Positions 6,993-15,490 of a stretch of 33,932 bases of DNA are shown here, piece by piece. The number at the start of each line of letters is the position of its first letter. The stretch's first letter is position 1. Position numbers and translations under genes: made by a program. Under the pieces are notes generated by a model. The model did no database searches. It was given only the letters and a program-made list of their open reading frames with translations, and was not told the origin of the DNA. Source of the stretch: Candidatus Gastranaerophilales bacterium. GTDB taxonomy: Bacteria; Cyanobacteriota; Vampirovibrionia; Gastranaerophilales; Gastranaerophilaceae. The stretch is from the NCBI GenBank assembly GCA_944325075.1, contig CALUYU010000025.1, forward strand, positions 1-33,932, given 5' to 3'.

Positions 6993-8936
6993 TTAAATAA
7001 TTTTTCCATCAAAAAGATCCATAATCATACTGACTTGATCGGAGTGGGAAACGGCATATTCAACCTTGTCGGCATCTGAATCATCTTGAGAGGGAGTCCC
7101 TTTTGTTTCTTCAACAATTTCCTCATCAAGGGTTTCATCGCTGCTATTTTGACTAACAGTTTCTTGCGACGCCGTCGGTTTATTATGTTTAGGAAAATTT
7201 TCAGGCGGCGCTGTCTCTTTGGGAGGAGTATAAGCATTTATATGCCTGGGAGAAGAAGTTTGGGGTGAAGGTTTTATTTGTACATCATCTGGTTTTGGCA
7301 GACGTACAATTATATTTGAATCTGATTGTGCAAAAAGTGCATCTACTGCATCCGTAAGAATTTTTTTCTTATTACCCGAAATAAACTGAGACATCAAGAT
7401 TTCATTTTTTATAGTTAAAATTGTTTCTTCCGGAGAAATTTTAATAGGATTTGCCCATTGCTTCAAAAGGGCGCGGGTTGGGGCAGAGGAGACATTATTA
7501 AGTAAATTGCCCCAAAGTACTGCGATATCTTGCGTTCCGGAAACATTTGAGTGAGTATGAACAGGCGTTTGTGACGGGGCAGGTGTGACACCTTCCGATT
7601 TAGAAGCACTATTTATTTCCGGGCCGACCGTTTGCCCTGATCGAGTTGTCGGAGGCACAGAAGAAACTGGAGAATTAGATTGAACAGTTTCTTCTTTATG
7701 TGGTAGTACAGAAGGCTTAGGCCCCACAGCAGGGGCAGGTGGAGCCTTAAATATTTTAACCGGAGTCGATTGGACCTGAATACCTGATTCAAGTTTTGTA
7801 ATTCGATTTTGCAGCTCAAGCAAAGATGTATTTTCGGTAAGATTCGCCAGGTCAATAATACCAACCTCAAGCCACAATCTTGGATTATTTGTCGTTTTAA
7901 CTTCTTTTATATAATTTGAGGTTTTATCTATTAAAAAAGTAATTTGATGAGTCTCAAGTTTTTCAGTTTGGACAGTAAGTTCTTTTATTTGCGGCTCATT
8001 CAATTGTGTTAATTCAAATATAATAGAAGGATTACAGTTTTTAACAATAAGAAGATTTTTAAAATAATCCAGCAAATTAGTTAAAATTTGGGAAGGTTCA
8101 TTTCCCGAGTTATAAATTTTTTCCAAAACTTCAATTGCGCCCTGCGGGTTAGAATTAATTACTTCATCCGCAAGACCGTGCAGTGTATCGAAAGAAATTC
8201 TGCCAAGTAGATTATTAATATCGTCAGTTGAAATTGCCTCTTCGCCATCAAGAATGCTCAGTTGATCAAGCAGAGCAATACTGTCGCGCATACCTCCCGC
8301 TGAATTTTTTGCAATAGTAAAAAGTGCGTCATCTGTAATATTTATCCCTTCTTTATCAGAAATAAATCTCAGGTGCTTTACTATATCATCTGTAGTAATT
8401 CGTCTAAAATCAAATCTTTGGCATCGGCTTTTTATGGTATCAAGAACCTTATGCACTTCGGTTGTTGCAAGAATAAAAATTACATTCTTAGGCGGTTCTT
8501 CAAGAGTCTTCAAAAGCGCGTTAAAAGCTGTATTGGAAAGCATATGAACTTCATCTATAATATAGATTTTATACCGGCTGTTAACCGGTGCATACATAAC
8601 TTTTTCAAGAATATTTTGAGCATCCTCAACTTTTCTATTGCTTGCAGCATCTATCTCAATAACATCCATTGGCACAGAATTTGTTATATCAAGACAGTTT
8701 TCACAAACCCCGCAAGGATTAACAGTAGGCCCCTCCTTACAGTTAAGAGACTTTGCCAAAATTCTTGCTGTAGAAGTTTTTCCGGTACCACGAGGACCGG
8801 TAAACAAATAAGCATGCGAAATTTTATTCATAGTAATAGCATTAGTTAATGCTTTTTTTATATGCTCCTGCCCGACAATTTCTTCTAATCTTTGTGGACG
8901 ATATTTTCTATATAAAGGTATATATTTCTCATTCAT
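6993..8936 (-). CDS. dnaX: DNA polymerase III subunits gamma/tau
   Basis: A 647-aa clamp-loader ATPase that loads the beta sliding clamp onto DNA. The Walker A motif GPRGTGKT is at 47-54. Zinc ligands are C66, C75, C78 and C81. The Walker B motif DEVH is at 128-131 and the SRC arginine-finger motif at 170-172, followed by the AAA+ lid and collar domain to about residue 370. A proline/serine-rich linker (about 395-470) and a C-terminal region resembling the tau domain follow. No A-run suggestive of programmed frameshifting was noticed, so only the full-length product is predicted. On the minus strand TATAAT lies at 8946-8951, only 9 nt before the ATG, and no ribosome-binding site is seen, so the mRNA may be nearly leaderless. 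Confidence 0.95.
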   Translation of the reverse strand: MNEKYIPLYRKYRPQRLEEIVGQEHIKKALTNAITMNKISHAYLFTGPRGTGKTSTARILAKSLNCKEGPTVNPCGVCENCLDITNSVPMDVIEIDAASNRKVEDAQNILEKVMYAPVNSRYKIYIIDEVHMLSNTAFNALLKTLEEPPKNVIFILATTEVHKVLDTIKSRCQRFDFRRITTDDIVKHLRFISDKEGINITDDALFTIAKNSAGGMRDSIALLDQLSILDGEEAISTDDINNLLGRISFDTLHGLADEVINSNPQGAIEVLEKIYNSGNEPSQILTNLLDYFKNLLIVKNCNPSIIFELTQLNEPQIKELTVQTEKLETHQITFLIDKTSNYIKEVKTTNNPRLWLEVGIIDLANLTENTSLLELQNRITKLESGIQVQSTPVKIFKAPPAPAVGPKPSVLPHKEETVQSNSPVSSVPPTTRSGQTVGPEINSASKSEGVTPAPSQTPVHTHSNVSGTQDIAVLWGNLLNNVSSAPTRALLKQWANPIKISPEETILTIKNEILMSQFISGNKKKILTDAVDALFAQSDSNIIVRLPKPDDVQIKPSPQTSSPRHINAYTPPKETAPPENFPKHNKPTASQETVSQNSSDETLDEEIVEETKGTPSQDDSDADKVEYAVSHSDQVSMIMDLFDGKII

Positions 8937-8979
8937 AATGATAATATTATAACAGAAGAGAAATAAAAAAGGACAATTT

Positions 8980-9858
8980 ATGAATTTAGTTAAACCGCGA
9001 ATTTTGGCAGAAGGTGATACAATTGCAATTATCGCTCCGTCGGGACCTGTTGAGTATGACCAAATTATGCTCGCAAAGAGCTACTTTGAAACCAAAGGAT
9101 TTAAAATAAAGCTTGGCAGCCACATTTTTGAAACGGACAGATATCTTGCAGGAGAGGATAAAGTAAGAGTTGAGGATCTGCATAGCGCCTTCCTTGATGA
9201 AGAAGTCAATGGGATTATTTGTGCAAGGGGAGGTTACGGGGCAATAAGGCTCATAAAAATGATTGATTTTGAGGTTATACGCAGACACCCAAAATTCTTT
9301 TGCGGTTATTCAGATATTACGGCGCTTTCGGCAATGTTTCTTAAGCATTCGGATTTAATAACCTTTTCCGGCCCAATGGCTCAAAGCGATTTTAATACAT
9401 ATGAGCCTCAAGGTCTTACTGAAGAATCTTTCTTTAAGGCGTTAAGAGGTATCCCCCAGGAATATTATTACAACAAAATATATAAAGCCGGGCAGGCCGA
9501 GGGGATAATATTTGGAGGAAATCTTTCGACTCTGGTTTCACTTTGCGGTATTGACTTTATTCCGGAAAGAGATTTTATATTTTTTGTTGAGGATGTTAAC
9601 GAACCGGTTTATAAACTTGATAAAATGTTCCAGCAGCTTATTAACATGAAACAATTCCGCAAAAATATTAAGGGGATTGCGTTTGGAGAATTTACGGGAG
9701 TTGATGATGAACAGTGGCTTGAGCTGCTTTTGGCAGAAGTTGCCTCTACACTTGATGTACCCGCTTATGGAGGTTTTTCATTTACGCACGGAGAGGCAAA
9801 ACAGACAATTCCATACGGAGCTTATGCAAAATTAGACGGAAATATTATAATAGATTAA
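8980..9858 (+). CDS. ldcA: LD-carboxypeptidase (muramoyltetrapeptide carboxypeptidase, peptidase family S66)
   Basis: A 292-aa cytoplasmic serine peptidase. The family removes the terminal D-alanine from tetrapeptide stems during peptidoglycan recycling. The S66 Ser-Glu-His triad can be placed. Ser111 is in GYSDITAL. Glu204 is in FFVEDVNEPV. His270 is in SFTHGEAKQTIPYG. IAPSGP near the N-terminus and ICARGGYG (79-86) are typical family motifs. The length fits and there is no signal peptide. A ribosome-binding site AAAAAGGA lies 7 nt before the ATG. The gene is divergent from dnaX across a 43-bp gap. Confidence 0.92.
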   Translation: MNLVKPRILAEGDTIAIIAPSGPVEYDQIMLAKSYFETKGFKIKLGSHIFETDRYLAGEDKVRVEDLHSAFLDEEVNGIICARGGYGAIRLIKMIDFEVIRRHPKFFCGYSDITALSAMFLKHSDLITFSGPMAQSDFNTYEPQGLTEESFFKALRGIPQEYYYNKIYKAGQAEGIIFGGNLSTLVSLCGIDFIPERDFIFFVEDVNEPVYKLDKMFQQLINMKQFRKNIKGIAFGEFTGVDDEQWLELLLAEVASTLDVPAYGGFSFTHGEAKQTIPYGAYAKLDGNIIID

Positions 9859-9912
9859 AATTTCCCCAAGAGTCTAATGTTTTAAATCGTATTAAACTTT
9901 TATAATAACATT

Positions 9913-10626
9913 ATGAAAAAGTTTATAATACTGATAGCACTGGCCGTCGCAATACCGGCATTCGGAGGAGATTACGGAGTTTACGGGCCGCAAAATTACC
10001 AATATAATCAGGATGAAGGAGAAATGACACTTTTTATTCTTGACTTTTCCAACTCCATGTCTGAATATCTTGAGGGTCAAAGTAAAGCACAGATGATGGT
10101 TGAAACAGTAAGAAATCTTCTACCTTCAATTAACCGTAACAACAAAGTGGGCCTGCGAGTCTATGGACACAAAATGGGATTTACGCCATTTGACGCTTGC
10201 AGGGCGTCTTCATTGCTCGTACCAATAGGCAAAATGGATAATTTTGCAATTAATCAGGCGCTTTCTGAAACAAAACCGCGCGGGATGACGCCAATAACTT
10301 ATTCACTTAAACAAGCAATTAAATATGATTTTATGGGATTTTCCGGGAAAAAACACATAATTCTGCTAACAGACGGCGGAGAAAATTGTGACGAAAGCCC
10401 CTGCAAATTTGTTATGGAAATGATAAAAGAACGCAAGGACGTAACAATAGATGTTATTGCGTTTAATATTTCGGATAAAGATGACCTTGCGCAATTGCAA
10501 TGCACATCACTTGTAACCAGCGGGAAATTCTATACAGCAAACACGGCAGCAGAACTTGCCCGGAGCCTTGGAAATACAATTAACGTGCATAAAGAAGTTG
10601 AAGCTAAAATTTTACCGCCAAGATAA
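9913..10626 (+). CDS. Secreted von Willebrand factor A (VWA) domain protein
   Basis: A 237-aa protein with a signal peptide (MKKFIILIALAVAIPAFG, cleavage near residue 18-19) and one VWA domain. The metal-ion-dependent adhesion site is complete: D-F-S-N-S at 44-48, T126 in RGMTPITYS, and D154 in LLTDGGENCD. It is probably periplasmic or extracytoplasmic and binds a protein partner through Mg2+; the partner is unknown. TATAAT at 9901-9906 lies 6 nt before the ATG with no ribosome-binding site, which suggests a leaderless transcript. The gene ends directly against the convergent gene at 10627-10998, with no bases between them. Confidence 0.85.
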   Translation: MKKFIILIALAVAIPAFGGDYGVYGPQNYQYNQDEGEMTLFILDFSNSMSEYLEGQSKAQMMVETVRNLLPSINRNNKVGLRVYGHKMGFTPFDACRASSLLVPIGKMDNFAINQALSETKPRGMTPITYSLKQAIKYDFMGFSGKKHIILLTDGGENCDESPCKFVMEMIKERKDVTIDVIAFNISDKDDLAQLQCTSLVTSGKFYTANTAAELARSLGNTINVHKEVEAKILPPR

Positions 10627-10998
10627 TTAAACGGTATATCTGTGATTAACCTCATCAAGTTCCACATTGCTAAGGTTTTGCTGTGTATATAAATCAGTAA
10701 AATTATCAGTCTTTCCGACAAGATTTTGGAGCAAGCTAAAGCCCATAAACCGGTCAACAGCATTTTGTGCCCATCCAGGCAACCATGTTGGCGCAAACCC
10801 GCCATAGTGATGGTGCGGTGGTTCATAATACATTGGCGCCATTGTTACATGGTTTCTATACCCGCTCCAGATGTTCTGGTATGGGGTGCGAACACCTCCG
10901 CCATAAAAATTATTCTGAATGTAAGTATTTCCGCCATAGTTTCTTGTGCGTTCGCGCCCGGACATGTAGAGCAATCTTGGAATTGATCCGTTACCCAT
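10627..10998 (-). CDS. Small Gly/Tyr/His-rich protein of unknown function
   Basis: A 123-aa protein with no recognised family. The N-terminal half is rich in Gly, Tyr, Asn and His. Examples are NYGGNTYIQNNFYGGG and a PPHHHYGGF stretch near residue 62. A more ordinary amphipathic C-terminal half follows. It has no clear signal peptide. It is called as real because a ribosome-binding site AGAAAGG lies 9 nt before the ATG, and its stop abuts the stop of the convergent VWA gene. The composition resembles small, poorly structured envelope-associated or RNA-binding proteins, but this is not evidence of function. Confidence 0.65.
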   Translation of the reverse strand: MGNGSIPRLLYMSGRERTRNYGGNTYIQNNFYGGGVRTPYQNIWSGYRNHVTMAPMYYEPPHHHYGGFAPTWLPGWAQNAVDRFMGFSLLQNLVGKTDNFTDLYTQQNLSNVELDEVNHRYTV

Positions 10999-11103
10999 AG
11001 ATTTATACCTTTCTCTTATACATATATATAAAGTATTTAATCTATAGATAATTGCTATTTTCGCAAAATCTAACGTTACATAACTTAATATTTAAAATAA
11101 CGG

Positions 11104-13488
11104 CTAAATTTCTAGACCACCAAACATCTCTAATGAAGTGACTTTTTCAAGAATAGGATAATCCTTAATTTTGTTGTTTTTAACAAAATTGATTGCTTCT
11201 GCCCGTGCCATTTCAAGTATTTTAGCATCCTTGACAATATCAGAAAGAATTAAATCCGGCAGGCCGCTCTGGCGCGTACCTAAAAATTCTCCCGGCCCCC
11301 TTAGCTGTAAATCTTTTTCTGCAATTACAAAACCGTCATTGGTTTGCGTCATAATATTAAGCCGTTCACGTGTTTCCTGGGATTTAGAGGATGAAACAAG
11401 TACACAGTAAGATTGAAGAGAACTTCGTCCAACTCTGCCTCTTAGCTGGTGTAACTGTGAAAGCCCAAACCTCTCGGCATTTTCAATCACAATAACAGTA
11501 GCATTAGGCACATCTACCCCGACTTCAACAACCGTCGTCGATACAAGAATGTCATATTTATTATTCTTAAAATCAGACATTACCTGATCCTTCTCATCAT
11601 TCTTTAGCTTTCCGTGAAGCAAGCCTATTCTGTACTGAGGGAAAATTTCATTTTGAAGTTTTTCAGCCTCAATCGTTGCTGCTTTTGCCGATAGAGTTTC
11701 ACTTTCTTCAATTAAAGGATATACCACATAAGCTTGGCGGCCGTTTTCAATTTCTCTTTCAAGGAGCTCATAGACACCTCTGTGTGAACTTGTAAGAGAT
11801 GTCTTAATAGGGAGTCGTCCTTTAGGTAATTCATCAATAATTGTTAAATCTAGATCACCGTGAACCGTCATAGCAAGCGTTCTTGGAATAGGAGTAGCTG
11901 TCATTGTGAGCATTTGAGGATTTGTGGACTTTTTCTTCAGTAAATTTCTCTGCTTAACCCCAAACCGATGCTGCTCATCAACAACTATAGCCCCCAGATT
12001 ATTAAAATCAACCTGGTCCTGAATCAGTGCATGAGTTCCAACCGCAATATTGGTCTGCCCGTTTCTGAGATCAGTATGGAATTTTTCCCGAACTTTTTTA
12101 CCCTGAGAACCAAGGAAAAGGCCGACACTAAGCCCTAGTGGCATCAGCCAGCTAACCAAATTGTTATAATGCTGCTGTGCTAAAATTTCAGTCGGAGCCA
12201 TAAGCGCTCCCTGATATCCATTCTCTACAGCAGCCAAAAGCATTATACATGCAACAACCGTTTTACCGCTGCCAACATCTCCCTGAAGCAGTCTGGCCAT
12301 TGGTTTATCAGAATTCAAATCATGTAAAATTTCGTTCACGGCTTTTTTTTGCCCGCTTGTAAGCTCAAAAGGCAAACTCTCTATAAATCGTTGAACAAGC
12401 CCGTTTTCTTTTATTTTTAAGTTTAACGCCTTATGTGTACTGTTCTCTTCCCTCAAACGAACAAGTTTTAGCTGGAGTAAAAAAAGTTCCTCAAAAACAA
12501 GTGAAAATCTAGCCTGGGCTAGTTTTTCCATTGTTTCAGGAAAATGAATCTGCTCAACCGCCTCCTGCTTATTCATAAGCCCAATTCGCTCTCTTATTTC
12601 ATCGGGAACAACATTCACAATATAGTTTTTATAAAGGCTAATAGCATTGTAGATTGCTTTTCGTAATATTTTTATATTAAGATTTTCACAAACTGTATAT
12701 ACCGGAACAATCCTTGCAAGATTTAAATCAGTTTTTTCACCGGACAGAAATTCTCCGGTCATAATTGAGTAAGTTGGCTTATCAAAAGTAAGCCTGTTAG
12801 TATAGCTGTCACGCTTTACCGTGCCTGACAACATAATTCCTGCGTTCTTTGGGAACTGTGACCTCATACGTTCTTGCACAAATTTGTTAGATTTTGCATT
12901 AAAAAAGGTCAGCGGAAGACGCCCGCTCTCATCTTCAACCAGAACCTTTGTGATTGACAACCCCTTAGGGGAATTAAAAATTGATACACTTCTTATGTAT
13001 CCAAATACTGTTGTTGTCTCGCCTTCTTTCAACCTGCTTATAAGAGTTCTTGAAGAATAATCAACATGTTTTCGCGGGAAATAACAGATTAAATCATTTG
13101 CTGTGTAAATACCAAGCTTATTGAGCAGGTAAGCAATCTTTGGCCCGACACCCTTGACGTACATAACGTCAACCTCTTTGGGATTTTTAGGAACATCAGT
13201 CGCCCCGGATTGTGCGGTCTCAGAAGTCCTTGTTGATAATTCCGATTTTATAACCTTTATAAGAAGGTCTATTGCACGCCGTCTTTCAATTATTGATGCG
13301 CAGGGATAATGTTCAAAAGTTTCAATTATTACAGACCATTTCGGATTTTTCCCGGATTTTTTGTAATATTTTTTAGCCTCCTTACGGATAAACGATGAAA
13401 AACATTCCTGCTTCCCTCTTATATCAATATATTTATGTTTAATTTCAACATCAATAGCAAGCCTCAGCTGCTCCAAATTCTCAATCAT
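11104..13488 (-). CDS. recG: ATP-dependent DNA helicase RecG
   Basis: A 794-aa superfamily 2 helicase that reverses stalled replication forks and migrates branched DNA. After an N-terminal extension of about 105 residues comes a helix-hairpin-helix-like segment (YVKGVGPKIAYLLNKLG, from about 110). The OB-fold wedge domain follows. The helicase core has Walker A GDVGSGKT (about 402), the DEQH box (about 501), TATPIPRT, and QLRGRVGRS (about 680). The extension makes it longer than the usual roughly 690-aa enterobacterial RecG, as is common outside Proteobacteria. It lies downstream of the glucan-phosphorylase-family gene but behind a strong terminator, so it is probably transcribed separately. 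Confidence 0.95.
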   Translation of the reverse strand: MIENLEQLRLAIDVEIKHKYIDIRGKQECFSSFIRKEAKKYYKKSGKNPKWSVIIETFEHYPCASIIERRRAIDLLIKVIKSELSTRTSETAQSGATDVPKNPKEVDVMYVKGVGPKIAYLLNKLGIYTANDLICYFPRKHVDYSSRTLISRLKEGETTTVFGYIRSVSIFNSPKGLSITKVLVEDESGRLPLTFFNAKSNKFVQERMRSQFPKNAGIMLSGTVKRDSYTNRLTFDKPTYSIMTGEFLSGEKTDLNLARIVPVYTVCENLNIKILRKAIYNAISLYKNYIVNVVPDEIRERIGLMNKQEAVEQIHFPETMEKLAQARFSLVFEELFLLQLKLVRLREENSTHKALNLKIKENGLVQRFIESLPFELTSGQKKAVNEILHDLNSDKPMARLLQGDVGSGKTVVACIMLLAAVENGYQGALMAPTEILAQQHYNNLVSWLMPLGLSVGLFLGSQGKKVREKFHTDLRNGQTNIAVGTHALIQDQVDFNNLGAIVVDEQHRFGVKQRNLLKKKSTNPQMLTMTATPIPRTLAMTVHGDLDLTIIDELPKGRLPIKTSLTSSHRGVYELLEREIENGRQAYVVYPLIEESETLSAKAATIEAEKLQNEIFPQYRIGLLHGKLKNDEKDQVMSDFKNNKYDILVSTTVVEVGVDVPNATVIVIENAERFGLSQLHQLRGRVGRSSLQSYCVLVSSSKSQETRERLNIMTQTNDGFVIAEKDLQLRGPGEFLGTRQSGLPDLILSDIVKDAKILEMARAEAINFVKNNKIKDYPILEKVTSLEMFGGLEI

Positions 13489-13525
13489 AAAATAATTTTA
13501 TCATAAGAAAAATTTTTAAACAAAA

Positions 13526-13554
13526 CAGAAAAAGGCGGGATTTTCTCCCGCCTT
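13526..13554 (-). terminator. Rho-independent terminator of the glucan-phosphorylase-family gene
   Basis: A 9-bp GC-rich stem, AAGGCGGGA (13532-13540) with TCCCGCCTT (13546-13554), and a 5-nt loop. On the minus strand it is followed by TTTTTCTGTTTT. It lies 28 nt after the stop at 13582. Confidence 0.85.
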
Positions 13555-13581
13555 AAGCATTTTATACAGAGTTTCAAACTC

Positions 13582-15273
13582 TTATTTAATATTTGAGAAT
13601 GTCCAAGCATCAAAAGTAGGTGCTTCAGAAATTTTCATTTCTTTTCTGGTTTCACCGGCAGTTGAATCATCGTGAGCAATCGGCTTGTACAATCTGTTAT
13701 AGTATTCAATAACCATACGGTCAGAATTGAAGTATGCCTCAGAAGTTCTGATTGCCTGTCTCATTAAACGAGCCCATTCAGTTTTATTTTCATAGTATGT
13801 AGGAATGATTTCGTTTTCAATGATATTCATCAAGCATTCATGATCTTTCCAATGACGTTCTTCCCAAGGCATTTCATCATCAAGCTCAGGATATTCAACA
13901 GTGTAACCATTGATTCCGTTAAATGTACCTTCAACAGTCCATCCGTCAAATATAGAAAGGTGAACTGCGCCGTTAGCGTTAGCTGACATACCGGAAGTAC
14001 CAGAAGCCTCAAACGGACGGAGAGGTGTATTTAACCAAATATCAGAACCGCGTTTCAGCATACCTGACAATTGAAGTTCATAACCAGGAAGAACAACAAC
14101 GTTATTCATACTGTGAGAACGGTTCAATAATTTGTTAAACATTTCTTTACCCATGATATCATCCGGGTGGAATTTACCGGCAAAGATAATTTGAACTTTA
14201 TTTTCATCCAAAAGTCTTGTAATACGGTCTTTATCCATAAGGATTAACCAAGCACGTTTGTAATCAGCAAATCTACGCGCCCAAGTAATTGTCAATACAT
14301 CCGGATTAAATCTCTTACCTGCAACATCAGCAACATAGTTAAACAATTCAACCTTCATTTCACGTTTAACAGCAAGAAGTTGTTCCGGAGTTTTAGCTTC
14401 TTTAATACGATCATCCTGCCAGTAGTGGAGGTTAACAGCATTTGTAATAGCTCTAATAGGACATCTTCCGTCAACCCATTCCCACATCTTGTTAGCAACA
14501 AGACCGTGAAGCTGAGATACTGCGTTAGCAATTCTGCTCATTCTCAATGCTGCAACAGTAAGTGAGAAGTTTTCACCGCCGAGGTTAACTGCTGTTTCAC
14601 GGGATGCACCTGCAAAGAATCCGCCTTCAAGCAATGTGTCAACCCAGTGAACTTCGTTTCCTGCCGCAACCGGTGTATGAGTTGTAAATACTGTACGTTT
14701 TTTAACTTCATTTAAATCACCGTTGTATTGTCTTAACAATTCAAATGCAGCCGGCAATGCATGACCTTCATTCATATGAATTACATCAAAGTTGTAACCA
14801 AGAGCCTGAAGTATTCTAACACCTGCTACACCAAGAACAGTTTCTTGAGCAATTCTGATCTTCTCATTTCCATCATAAAGTTTATGTGAAATGCTTTTAG
14901 CCCAATCACTATTACCATCAATATCGGTTGTCAATAAATAAACCGGACAAGTACCGAATAATTCAGGTCTAACCAATAAAGCTTTTACTTTAACTTTTTC
15001 GCCGAATATGTCAACTTCAGTTGAAACATTAGTATCCTGCAAAAAGTCATAATATTTTCTGATATAAGCAACTTCTACCTGGCCATCATGTGCGATTCGC
15101 TGATCGTAATAACCATAAGACCATAACATTGTAACACCGACCATAGGCATTTGTAAGTATCCTGCAGACAACATGTGTGAACCTGCCAAAAATCCCAAAC
15201 CGCCTGAATATGTTTTCAAAGACTGGTCAATTGCGATTTCCATTGAAAAGTATGCTACGTTTGGTAATGTCAT
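13582..15273 (-). CDS. Short alpha-glucan phosphorylase-family (GT35) protein lacking the PLP lysine
   Basis: A 563-aa protein, shorter than the roughly 700-850 aa of most bacterial glucan phosphorylases. Family motifs are clear: YFSMEIAIDQSLKTYSGGLG near the N-terminus, HMNEGHALPA (about 166), FTTHTPVAAGNE (about 197), WARRFADYKR (331-340), and a region near 420-450. In active phosphorylases that region reads GTSGMK or GTGNMK, and the lysine holds pyridoxal phosphate. Here it reads GTSGMSANANGA, with serine at residue 430 (codon TCA). The cofactor lysine is therefore absent although the frame is intact. The protein may be a PLP-independent glycosyltransferase, a regulator, or use another lysine. 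A ribosome-binding site AAGAAAGGG precedes the ATG. Confidence 0.8.
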   Translation of the reverse strand: MTLPNVAYFSMEIAIDQSLKTYSGGLGFLAGSHMLSAGYLQMPMVGVTMLWSYGYYDQRIAHDGQVEVAYIRKYYDFLQDTNVSTEVDIFGEKVKVKALLVRPELFGTCPVYLLTTDIDGNSDWAKSISHKLYDGNEKIRIAQETVLGVAGVRILQALGYNFDVIHMNEGHALPAAFELLRQYNGDLNEVKKRTVFTTHTPVAAGNEVHWVDTLLEGGFFAGASRETAVNLGGENFSLTVAALRMSRIANAVSQLHGLVANKMWEWVDGRCPIRAITNAVNLHYWQDDRIKEAKTPEQLLAVKREMKVELFNYVADVAGKRFNPDVLTITWARRFADYKRAWLILMDKDRITRLLDENKVQIIFAGKFHPDDIMGKEMFNKLLNRSHSMNNVVVLPGYELQLSGMLKRGSDIWLNTPLRPFEASGTSGMSANANGAVHLSIFDGWTVEGTFNGINGYTVEYPELDDEMPWEERHWKDHECLMNIIENEIIPTYYENKTEWARLMRQAIRTSEAYFNSDRMVIEYYNRLYKPIAHDDSTAGETRKEMKISEAPTFDAWTFSNIK

Positions 15274-15490
15274 AATTTACCCTTTCTTCTTAATACTACA
15301 TACAAACATTTTCACCACCCATTTTGGGGTCTTCAACAGCATAACATAAAAATTCTTTATTAGATACGAAACTTATATATTTTTTTTATCTAATCCCTAA
15401 GAATTAGTTATATCAGGCTAATTTGGCTTTACAAAACTTTACAAAAAGTACTTTTAGCAATAATTTCATCATTTTAAAGGGATATAAGAC
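15274..15490 (-). promoter_or_regulatory. Upstream region of the glucan-phosphorylase-family gene
   Basis: No gene in this 217-bp gap. On the minus strand an extended -10 (TGTTATGCT) lies about 65 nt before the start. Between it and the gene is a small inverted repeat CCC-aaaat-GGG (about 15317-15327). Further upstream, TTTACAAAA occurs twice in tandem on the plus strand (15428 and 15438), possibly a regulator site. The same word clusters at 2655-2686. Confidence 0.35.

Noticed and set aside
8373-8849. 158-aa plus-strand ORF opposite dnaX
   Set aside because: It lies wholly antisense to the conserved ATPase domain of dnaX, with no family signal.
10726-11000. Overlapping plus-strand ORFs of 77 and 86 aa
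   Set aside because: They are antisense to the Gly/Tyr/His-rich gene, which has a proper ribosome-binding site; they have no start signals of their own.
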